From Palsa-744 sp036498265 (GTDB lineage: Bacteria > Actinomycetota > Thermoleophilia > Solirubrobacterales > Solirubrobacteraceae): a stretch of DNA of 64,000 bases. The stretch covers positions 101,221 through 165,220 of the forward strand of contig DASYFT010000006.1 of assembly GCA_036498265.1 (NCBI GenBank). Reading direction: 5' to 3'. Below, in pieces: positions 58,141-64,000 of the stretch. The notes below the pieces were generated by a model that was given only the letters and a program-made list of their open reading frames with translations, made no database searches and was not told where the DNA came from. The number at the start of each line of letters is the position of its first letter. Positions within the stretch are counted from its first letter, which is position 1. A program made the position numbers and the translations under genes.

Positions 58141-58353
58141 ATGGCCTCAAGCTCCCAGAAGAAGACCACGATGGCGAAGCTCAACCGTGAAGCCGCGCTC
58201 CGTGAGCGTCGAGCGCGAAAGCAGGCAAAGAAGGACGCTCGGAAGCAAGAATCGGTAGGCCAGACGGGCGACGCTAGCGATCCGCCGAGCCGTGACGAAA
58301 ACGGCGAGGCCCCTGAGGTAGGTGGGCCGGTCGGGTCGGCGCTTGACGCGTGA
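58141..58353 (+). CDS. Small basic protein downstream of csp
   Basis: 70 residues. A Lys/Arg-rich amphipathic helix Met-Ala-Lys-Leu-Asn-Arg-Glu-Ala-Ala-Leu-Arg-Glu-Arg-Arg-Ala-Arg-Lys-Gln-Ala-Lys-Lys starts near residue 11, and the tail is acidic. Similar 50-70-residue basic proteins follow csp genes in many actinobacteria (recalled, not checked). ATG 58141 has AAGGGATGG upstream. It may bind RNA. Confidence 0.65.
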   Translation: MASSSQKKTTMAKLNREAALRERRARKQAKKDARKQESVGQTGDASDPPSRDENGEAPEVGGPVGSALDA

Positions 58354-58359
58354 CCTGGA

Positions 58360-58821
58360 CTAGGCGGGCGGTGCCGGTGCCGGTGCCGGTGCCGCGGGCG
58401 TGAGGCCGTGACGGCGCATGATCTCGGCTATGGCAGCGGGATCCGGCGGGCCGGCGTGGGCCAGGATCTCGCCAACCTCGCGGAAGTAGTCGGGGCCGAA
58501 CACGCCGGGTGTGGCGATCGCGAGGAAGCTCGCGTCGCTGTCGCCTCTGTTCTCGAACCCGTGGATCGCGCCACGGGGGACGCAGACCGCCTCGCCGGGT
58601 CCGATCTCGACCGTCTCGCCGTCGACGGTCCAGGTCGAGACGCCATCGAGCCCGTAGATCGTCTCCTCGAAGGCGTTGTGGCTGTGGGGCGCCGGCATTC
58701 TGGACTTCGCCGGGACGTAGCACTCGAACACGGCTGCACTTCCATTCGAGTCGCCGGCCTCGACAAGGAAGCGAACCCCGAGTGCGCCGACGGTGATGGT
58801 CTCTTTGGTTGCTGAAGGCAT
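58360..58821 (-). CDS. Cupin-domain protein
   Basis: 153 residues from ATG 58821, with AAGGAG 8 bp upstream. The double-stranded beta-helix has metal-site motif 1 (Pro-His-Ser-His-Asn-Ala-Phe-Glu-Glu-Thr-Ile-Tyr) and motif 2 (Pro-Arg-Gly-Ala-Ile-His-Gly-Phe-Glu-Asn). A low-complexity Pro-Ala tail is written in a CCGGTG-type DNA repeat (58372-58392). It is divergent from a MarR gene and the operator pair lies between them. It may be an enzyme or sensor for a small aromatic or quinone ligand. Confidence 0.85.
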   Translation of the reverse strand: MPSATKETITVGALGVRFLVEAGDSNGSAAVFECYVPAKSRMPAPHSHNAFEETIYGLDGVSTWTVDGETVEIGPGEAVCVPRGAIHGFENRGDSDASFLAIATPGVFGPDYFREVGEILAHAGPPDPAAIAEIMRRHGLTPAAPAPAPAPPA

Positions 58822-58843
58822 TCCAGGTCTCCTTGGCAATCGG

Positions 58844-58898
58844 GTAAAGTCGCTTGACCAGGCTACACCAGCTCCGCTATGCTGTCAAGTGACTTGAC
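58844..58898. promoter_or_regulatory. Two MarR-type operators with overlapping divergent promoters
   Basis: Operator A, GTAAAGTCGCTTGAC (58844-58858), and operator B, GTCAAGTGACTTGAC (58884-58898), match at 12 of 15 positions and lie 40 bp apart. Plus promoter: TTGACC (58854-58859), 18-bp gap, TATGCT (58878-58883). Minus promoter: TTGACA (58888-58883), 17-bp gap, TAGCCT (58865-58860). Both -10 boxes and start points lie between or in the operators, a typical autorepression layout. Confidence 0.7.
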
Positions 58899-58899
58899 C

Positions 58900-59385
58900 G
58901 TGCTCGATAGCCACCGCGCCACGCCGCCGCCGGCGCTGATCGGCGCGCTTTTGCGTATGCCGTTCGAGACCGTCCGCGAGCGCATGCTCGCCGGCCTGCA
59001 CGAGCGCGGGTTCAGCGACCTCGTCGCAGCCCATCTCGATGTCTTCCAGTATCCGGGCCCCGAGGACCAGCGCCCGTCGGACCTCGCCAGGCATGCTCGC
59101 ATGACCAAGCAGGCGATGAACTACCTGCTCGGGCAGTTGGAGTGGCTCGGATACCTCACGCGTCGCGCAGACGCCGATGACCAGCGCTACAAGCGCGTCC
59201 ATCTGACTGCACGAGGTCGAGCGGCCGGCCAGGCCATTCGTGAGATCGTCCTCGGAGTCGAGGCCGACTGGGAACAGCAGCTCGGGCCTCGGCGGTTCGC
59301 CCACCTGCGGGAGCTGCTCGAGTGCCTCAGTGCAGGTATGTCGCCCGGAGATGAGGGAGCTCCTGCTTCGCCAGAGCAGATGTGA
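58900..59385 (+). CDS. MarR-family transcriptional regulator
   Basis: 161 residues from GTG 58900. An ATG at 58879 is in frame, but it lies within the -10 box, so the shorter start is preferred. The winged helix has Ala-Arg-His-Ala-Arg-Met-Thr-Lys-Gln-Ala-Met-Asn-Tyr-Leu-Leu-Gly-Gln-Leu-Glu-Trp-Leu-Gly-Tyr and the wing Arg-Arg-Ala-Asp-Ala-Asp-Asp-Gln-Arg-Tyr-Lys-Arg-Val. MarR proteins are dimers that drop DNA on ligand binding. The two operators and divergent cupin gene suggest it controls both genes. Confidence 0.9.
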   Translation: MLDSHRATPPPALIGALLRMPFETVRERMLAGLHERGFSDLVAAHLDVFQYPGPEDQRPSDLARHARMTKQAMNYLLGQLEWLGYLTRRADADDQRYKRVHLTARGRAAGQAIREIVLGVEADWEQQLGPRRFAHLRELLECLSAGMSPGDEGAPASPEQM

Positions 59386-59437
59386 GGTCTCTGCTGAGGC
59401 CCAGCTCGCAGCGGGCGAGTTTCAGCACGTGGCCACA

Positions 59438-61144
59438 TCAGGCTGAGTCCGGCAGCAGACCGGCCGGCTGGATGGCCTCCAGGGCGCTCTCCAGCGTGGG
59501 GTAGAAGTGGTCGTGGTCGAGGGTCTCCATGAGGCCGTAGCGCAAGGTGAGCTCCTGGAGCCGGCTGCGCATCTCGGCGAAGGCGAGATGTGTGCCTGCC
59601 GCATTCAGCTCGTTGTCAAGTTGCTCGAGCATCTCGGCCGCGGTCACGTCGACATCGGTGACCGCCTCGCACTGCAGGACGATCCACTTCGGATGGCGCT
59701 CGCGGACGAGATGGCGGATCTGCTGGCGGAATGTGCCTGCATTTGCGAAGAACAGCGGCGCCTCCCACCGATACACCACGATGCCCGGGATCTGTCGGGC
59801 GTTCGGATGGACCTCCACGTCATGCCAGCCCTCACCCCCGTCGACGGCGCCCAGGACCGCTCCGTGCGGCCACCAGCTTCGGCGGAAGAACAGCAGGATC
59901 GCCAAGGTGACCGCGACGAGGATCCCCTGCAGTACGCCAAGGAGTATCACGCCGGCCGTGGCGACCAACGACACCGCGAACGCGCTCCGGCGCACGCGAA
60001 GATAGCGGCGCAGGATCGCCAGGTCCATGAGTGACAACGCCGCGACGATCACGACGGCGGCGAGCGCAGTCTGGGGGAGGTCGGCCAGCACCGAGTTGAG
60101 GAACAGCAGGAGCAGCGTGACGAGGGCTGCACCCACCAGGCCGGTGACCTGACTCTTGGCGCCCGATTGTTCGGCCACCGCCGTCCGCGAGCCGCTCGTG
60201 GAAACCGGGAAGCCCTGGAACAGCCCGGCGGCGATGTTCGCGGCGCCCATGCCGATCATCTCCTGGTTGGGCTCGACCTCTTCACCGCGTCGAGCCGCGA
60301 AGCTCGTGGCTGTGGCGATCGTGTCGGTCAGCGAGACGAGGGTGATCCCCACAGCTGCGATGAGCAAGGGGCCGACATCGCTGGCGTTGGTCCAGGGGAA
60401 CGTGGGAGTCGGGACGCCACGTGGCAGGGCGCCCACCGTGGCCACGCCATGATCGGCGAGCCCGACCGCCGCCGAGACGACGGTGGCGCCGGCGACCGCG
60501 ACCAGGACCGCGGGCACCCGCGTGGTGACGCGGGGAAGCACGAGCATGACGATCAGCGCCACGCCGCCCACGGCGAGTGTCGTCGTCTGGGTCTGGTCGA
60601 GGTTGTCGACGAAGGCTCGGATCTCGCCGAGGAACGAGTCGGCGTGCGTGCTGAAGCCGAAGAGCTTCGGGAGCTGTCCCACGATGATCGTGATGCCGAG
60701 GCCGTTCATGTATCCGGCCTGCACCTCCTTCGAGAGGAGATCGGCGACGAAGCCGAGCCTGGCCACTCCCAGCCCGATCTCGGCGAGGCCCACCAGGATG
60801 GCGAGCATCCCGGCGAGCACGATGGCCGTCGCCGGATTTCCGGTGACGAGCAGCGGCGTGATCGCGGCGAGGATGAGCGGCGATATCGAGGAGTCGGGTC
60901 CGAGGACGAGTACCCGCGAAGGACCGAAGACGGCGTATCCCAGAAGGCACGCGATGGTGGTGTAGAGACCGGTGACGGCTGGAAGTCCGGCCAACTCGGC
61001 GTAGGCCATTCCCTGCGGCACCAGAATCGCCGCCAGCACCAGGCCGGCGAGGAGATCCGCGCCCATCCACGGCCGTTGATAACCGTGCAGCAGGCGAAGG
61101 CCGGGGAGGGAGCGGACGGCCGCTGTGACGCTCGCCGCCGCCAC
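59438..61144 (-). CDS. SulP-family anion transporter with STAS domain
   Basis: 568 residues. About twelve membrane helices come first: Leu-Val-Pro-Gln-Gly-Met-Ala-Tyr-Ala, then Leu-Gly-Pro-Asp-Ser-Ser-Ile-Ser-Pro-Leu, and Gly-Phe-Pro-Val-Ser-Thr-Ser-Gly-Ser-Arg-Thr. A cytoplasmic STAS domain (about 440-555) follows with Leu-Gln-Cys-Glu-Ala-Val-Thr-Asp-Val-Asp-Val-Thr-Ala-Ala. Carriers of this family move sulfate, bicarbonate or dicarboxylate with H+ or Na+. No carbonic anhydrase or sulfate genes are adjacent, so the substrate is open. PAP2 genes lie directly upstream on the same strand. Confidence 0.92.
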   Translation of the reverse strand: MAAASVTAAVRSLPGLRLLHGYQRPWMGADLLAGLVLAAILVPQGMAYAELAGLPAVTGLYTTIACLLGYAVFGPSRVLVLGPDSSISPLILAAITPLLVTGNPATAIVLAGMLAILVGLAEIGLGVARLGFVADLLSKEVQAGYMNGLGITIIVGQLPKLFGFSTHADSFLGEIRAFVDNLDQTQTTTLAVGGVALIVMLVLPRVTTRVPAVLVAVAGATVVSAAVGLADHGVATVGALPRGVPTPTFPWTNASDVGPLLIAAVGITLVSLTDTIATATSFAARRGEEVEPNQEMIGMGAANIAAGLFQGFPVSTSGSRTAVAEQSGAKSQVTGLVGAALVTLLLLFLNSVLADLPQTALAAVVIVAALSLMDLAILRRYLRVRRSAFAVSLVATAGVILLGVLQGILVAVTLAILLFFRRSWWPHGAVLGAVDGGEGWHDVEVHPNARQIPGIVVYRWEAPLFFANAGTFRQQIRHLVRERHPKWIVLQCEAVTDVDVTAAEMLEQLDNELNAAGTHLAFAEMRSRLQELTLRYGLMETLDHDHFYPTLESALEAIQPAGLLPDSA

Positions 61145-61148
61145 GGAG

Positions 61149-61721
61149 CTAGACCTGCTCCTGGGCGCTCGACGCGCCGGGGTCGCGGGTCCGACGCGCC
61201 AACCGTGCGGCGAGAGCGCCCGATCCGATCCCTATCGCTATGCCGCCCGCGATGTCGCTCGGGTAGTGGACGCCGGTGTGCACGCGGGAGTAGGCGACGG
61301 CGCTCGCCAATGGAACGAGGACCGGCGCCAGGACCGGCAGCTCGCTGGACGCGCCTGTCGCGAAGGCGAAGGCTGCAGCGCTGTGACCCGAGGGAAACGA
61401 CGTCGAGCGGGGCATCCCGATCAGTGCCGCTGACGATCGCCGGGATGGACGACGGCGGCGCACGAGCAGCTTCGCAGGGCCGTTCGCCACAGTCGCCGCG
61501 ATCGCGATCGCCGTCACGCCGCGGCCGGCGGCGCGGCGGCGTCCGGCTGCGGCGAGGCCCGCGGCGATCACGAGCCACAATCGCGAGTAGCTGGCCGCCC
61601 GTGTGAGGCGCACGAGAGCACCGTCGAGCGCCGGTGAGCGCACCTGGAGGGCTTGCTGCATCAAGCGACGGTCCAGGCGCTGGAGATCGCCACGCAGGCA
61701 TCGCGCCGGCCGGCCGGTCAT
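61149..61721 (-). CDS. PAP2-family phosphatase
   Basis: 190 residues. Catalytic motifs of PAP2 membrane phosphatases: Lys-Leu-Leu-Val-Arg-Arg-Arg-Arg-Pro, Pro-Ser-Gly-His-Ser-Ala-Ala, and Ser-Arg-Val-His-Thr-Gly-Val-His-Tyr-Pro-Ser-Asp. Five or so short helices. It removes phosphate from a lipid or polyprenyl phosphate (for example phosphatidate or undecaprenyl diphosphate). ATG 61721 lies 1 bp after the stop of a paralogous gene. Confidence 0.88.
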   Translation of the reverse strand: MTGRPARCLRGDLQRLDRRLMQQALQVRSPALDGALVRLTRAASYSRLWLVIAAGLAAAGRRRAAGRGVTAIAIAATVANGPAKLLVRRRRPSRRSSAALIGMPRSTSFPSGHSAAAFAFATGASSELPVLAPVLVPLASAVAYSRVHTGVHYPSDIAGGIAIGIGSGALAARLARRTRDPGASSAQEQV

Positions 61722-61722
61722 C

Positions 61723-62337
61723 TCAGGCTCGTCTCCGGGTGCAGCGCGCCACGAACATCGCCCAGCCGGTCCCGAGAAGGAGACCGGCCGCGACGTCTCC
61801 GGGATAGTGCACGCCGAGGTACACCCGCGAGAGCGCCACCGCGATCACCAATGCGAGCGCCAGACCGGCGGCTACTCGGGCCACCGCGGGCGTGCATCCG
61901 ACTGCCGGCAGCACGAGCACGAGCGAGGCCCAGAGCGCCGCGGCCTGCGTGGCATGGCCGGAGGGAAAGCTCCAGCCGCCCACCGCCTGTAGGTGCTGGA
62001 CGGGGGGGCGCGGGCGCGAGACGAGGAACTTGACGGCGTCGTAGATCACCACGGCACCGGCGAGGCTCAGGGCCACCGCGACGGCCTCCCTGCGCAGGCC
62101 CTCCCGCAGCAGCAGCAGACAGCAGACCGCGGCGAGCGGCACCAGCACGATCGCGCTTCCCGCCCACGTCACCGCTCGCGCGGCGGCGGTCAGCTGTGGC
62201 GAGCGCTCGACAGCGATGTCGCGGACGACATCCAGGTCGCTCGAGCCGGCTGCCCTGATCAGAAGCACTCCGGCCGCCCAGCCGACCAGGATGAACGCAA
62301 CCAAACCGAGCGCCAGGCGTACGGCAGAATGCCTCAC
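61723..62337 (-). CDS. PAP2-family phosphatase
   Basis: 204 residues from GTG 62337, which overlaps the upstream stop (GTGA). Motifs: Lys-Phe-Leu-Val-Ser-Arg-Pro-Arg-Pro, Phe-Pro-Ser-Gly-His-Ala-Thr-Gln-Ala, and Ser-Arg-Val-Tyr-Leu-Gly-Val-His-Tyr-Pro-Gly-Asp. Six helices, with an N-terminal pair before the active site. The frame is open to 62553, but that part is a shadow. Coupling with the diacylglycerol-kinase-domain gene suggests opposing steps on a lipid phosphate. Confidence 0.88.
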   Translation of the reverse strand: MRHSAVRLALGLVAFILVGWAAGVLLIRAAGSSDLDVVRDIAVERSPQLTAAARAVTWAGSAIVLVPLAAVCCLLLLREGLRREAVAVALSLAGAVVIYDAVKFLVSRPRPPVQHLQAVGGWSFPSGHATQAAALWASLVLVLPAVGCTPAVARVAAGLALALVIAVALSRVYLGVHYPGDVAAGLLLGTGWAMFVARCTRRRA

Positions 62338-63698
62338 CTGCCGGCGGCGACCCGAAGCAGAGCCCCCAGGTTCTCCGTGGTCAAGGGTGCAGCGCGTGCC
62401 GCCGGGGCGAGCCCCACTCCGCGGGGCAACCGCACGCGCAGAGCGCCCGGGAGGGAGGTGAAGCGCAACGGGGGTTGCAGCAGGAGCGCCTCGCCGTCGA
62501 GTCCGACCGCCACCGGGCTGCTGGAGCGGACCTCGAACTCCCCCCCCGCCCACGAAAGGAGGCGGGGAAACCGGCCCACCTGGCCGACCAGCTCGAGCGC
62601 GACGAAGCTCGAGACATCAGCGGCCGTGTTGACTCGAGCGGCCACCACGCCGAGCGTGCCCGTGTCGATCCGTTCGCGCGTGCCGGCACCGGCCAGGCTC
62701 GTCAGCTGATACGGGTTGTTGGAAACGAGCACCAGAGGTGCGTCGGTGCATTCGGTTCCGTCCGGTGCGGTGAACTCGAGGTCGATTGGCGGCGCGTCGG
62801 GACCGAGCAGGTCGGGCAGCATGCGCGTCCATGTCTCGAGCTTGGCGTCGCGGTAGGCCTCAGATTGGACGACGTTCGCATAGACCCCGAGGGAGGCGTT
62901 GTTCACGAACACGCGATCGTTCACGCGCGCGAGGTCTATGCGCCGCTCGAGGCCGTCGGTGTACGCGTCGAGCGCCCCGACGACATCGTCGCGGTCGAGG
63001 CCGAGATCGAGCGCGAAATGGTTGCGCGTGCCCGCCGGAACGCAGACGTGGGCGACCTCGCGCCGTGCCGCGACAGTCGCCACGAGCGCTTGCGAGCCAT
63101 CCCCACCGGCCATTCCGATCACCTCAGCGCCCCGCAGGATCGCGCCCTCGGCGAGCTCGAGCAGATCGTCGCCGGCCCGGAGGACGATCGGCTCGATTCC
63201 GCGTCGCCGAGCCTCGGTTGCCAGATCGAAGCGCTCCGCCTTCCCACCGCCCGACCACAGGTTGATGATCAGCACGGCGGAGCTCGCGCCTCCGACTGGG
63301 ACGAGCCCGCTCACTCGCTCGGCGGCGCTCGCCGCGTCCCCGCGACCCAGCGAGTACGCGGCGGAGAGGCCGAACAGCGCGAGCAGCAGGACAAGCGCAA
63401 CCAGCACCAGCACCCCCTGCCAGTGAGTAGCGAGCACGACTACGAAAGCTGCGCTCGCCAGCATCGCGAGAGCCGCGCCGGCCGCTCGCCGGGTTCCGTG
63501 ACGCGTCAGGGCGATCCAGATGGCGGCACTCGCGGCGAGCAACAGCGCGACCCCCAGCACGGCGATCGCGAGGTGTTCCGCGAGCGCGGCTGCGGCCACC
63601 ACGACCATGGCGACCGGGGCGAGGAGCGCCACGACCGCGGCGACGCGGCGTGTCCATGCCCGCCCCGTCGCCGGGCCGGCTGCGTCATAGGCTCGCAG
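62334..63698 (-). CDS. Diacylglycerol/lipid kinase-domain protein with membrane N-terminus
   Basis: About 454 residues from CTG 63698. Four or so helices fill the first 110 residues. The kinase-like domain has Val-Leu-Ile-Ile-Asn-Leu-Trp-Ser-Gly-Gly-Gly-Lys-Ala, Gly-Gly-Asp-Gly-Ser-Gln-Ala, and Pro-Ala-Gly-Thr-Arg-Asn-His-Phe-Ala-Leu-Asp-Leu-Gly, matching YegS/DagK-type lipid kinases. No ATG, GTG or TTG is in frame from 63632 back into the upstream gene; the frame above 63700 is a shadow. CTG has GAGGG 4 bp upstream. The alternative is GTG 63632. The start is uncertain. Confidence 0.82.
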   Translation of the reverse strand: MRAYDAAGPATGRAWTRRVAAVVALLAPVAMVVVAAAALAEHLAIAVLGVALLLAASAAIWIALTRHGTRRAAGAALAMLASAAFVVVLATHWQGVLVLVALVLLLALFGLSAAYSLGRGDAASAAERVSGLVPVGGASSAVLIINLWSGGGKAERFDLATEARRRGIEPIVLRAGDDLLELAEGAILRGAEVIGMAGGDGSQALVATVAARREVAHVCVPAGTRNHFALDLGLDRDDVVGALDAYTDGLERRIDLARVNDRVFVNNASLGVYANVVQSEAYRDAKLETWTRMLPDLLGPDAPPIDLEFTAPDGTECTDAPLVLVSNNPYQLTSLAGAGTRERIDTGTLGVVAARVNTAADVSSFVALELVGQVGRFPRLLSWAGGEFEVRSSSPVAVGLDGEALLLQPPLRFTSLPGALRVRLPRGVGLAPAARAAPLTTENLGALLRVAAGR

Positions 63699-63705
63699 GA
63701 GACCC

Positions 63706-64000
63706 TCAGCCTTCTTCGAGGCTCCGACCGTGCGCGACGAGCCCGTAGATGACCAGCACGTCCAAGGTGAAGACGACCAGGGCCAACCAGGGATAGGCGG
63801 GGATGAAAACCAGCTGGGCGATCGCGTTGAGCGCAGCGATGCCCACGCCCGTCCAGCGAGCCCACTGCGCCCGCACCCAGACACCGAGCGCGACGCATAT
63901 CTCCACGACGCCTATGAGCGTGACGATCCAACCCCAGGTTTTCAGATCGCCGAACACGTAGCGGGTGTTCGCGACGTAGAAGCTCGAGTTCGCGATCGCG
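63706..64000 (-). CDS. DUF7144-like membrane protein, N-terminus cut by window edge
   Basis: 98 visible codons. Three helices are visible after Asn-Ser-Ser-Phe-Tyr-Val-Ala-Asn-Thr-Arg-Tyr-Val-Phe-Gly-Asp-Leu-Lys-Thr-Trp-Gly-Trp, a family phrase. A GTG at 63957 is in frame but would split this phrase, so the gene continues past the right edge. Function unknown. It lies 7 bp before the lipid-kinase-domain gene. Confidence 0.75.
   Translation of the reverse strand, partial: AIANSSFYVANTRYVFGDLKTWGWIVTLIGVVEICVALGVWVRAQWARWTGVGIAALNAIAQLVFIPAYPWLALVVFTLDVLVIYGLVAHGRSLEEG

Noticed and set aside
58372..58392. CCGGTG-like tandem repeat as a regulatory or mobile element
   Set aside because: It is explained by the Pro-Ala low-complexity tail of the cupin protein.
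1..64000. CRISPR array, rRNA or prophage
   Set aside because: No regularly spaced direct repeats of 25-40 bp, no rRNA segments, and no phage structural or integrase genes were seen.

Overview
The window comes from a high-GC actinobacterium. The best match is the Thermoleophilia / Solirubrobacterales lineage (inference). The reasons are the very high GC at third codon positions, many GTG starts, -10-like hexamers lying just upstream of start codons, a Bacillus-like three-gene menaquinol:cytochrome c reductase, a sortase, and several protein types frequent in that class. No database search was possible, so the taxonomy is a judgement.

Layout. 1-9 kb: a cut-off NlpC/P60 lipoprotein, a GtrA-like membrane protein preceded by three 23-bp tandem repeats, a bifunctional-nuclease-domain protein, D-Ala-D-Ala ligase translationally coupled to a class I/II aminotransferase, a DUF4126 protein, a phosphodiesterase and glycosyltransferase pair, and a YmdB-type phosphoesterase. 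9-16.5 kb: an AI-2E-type permease, an ABC ATPase and permease pair, and a heme gene block, hemB - fused AhbA/AhbB-like siroheme decarboxylase - hemL - hypothetical. 16.6-24.3 kb: respiratory genes (Rieske, cytochrome b, cytochrome b/c fusion), menaquinone genes (menG, polyprenyl diphosphate synthase), and tatC with its own insertion plus a coupled membrane protein. 24.3-36.4 kb: tRNA-Lys, GNAT, a sulfotransferase/sulfatase pair, purA, a DnaC/DnaI-like loader, dnaB, rplI, rpsR, ssb, a fatty-acid-hydroxylase-like gene, rpsF, and the trehalose pair otsA and treT. These are nearly all on the minus strand. A perfect actinobacterial-type LexA box lies upstream of dnaB.

36.4-47.6 kb is an envelope region: a degenerate M28 peptidase with a membrane domain, a sortase, thiL, infA, a class A PBP, a PIG-V-like mannosyltransferase, a CPBP protease, an L,D-transpeptidase, pyrE, GNAT and tRNA-Arg. 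47.7-51.5 kb is one 1251-residue cyclase/STAND-ATPase/TPR/SCP2-like protein. 51.5-64 kb looks accessory: CGNR regulator, ClC channel, two GAP-like membrane proteins, DMT transporter, LURP-one-like protein, cold-shock protein, a divergent cupin/MarR pair with a well resolved operator-promoter region, SulP transporter, two PAP2 phosphatases, a diacylglycerol-kinase-domain protein and a cut-off DUF7144 membrane protein.

The most interesting points are the fused siroheme-decarboxylase-like protein inside a heme operon, the LexA box before dnaB, the paired operators between cupin and marR, the sulfotransferase/sulfatase pair sharing the window with treT-otsA, the pseudo-peptidase next to the sortase, and several genes whose conserved N-terminus begins without any ATG, GTG or TTG codon.
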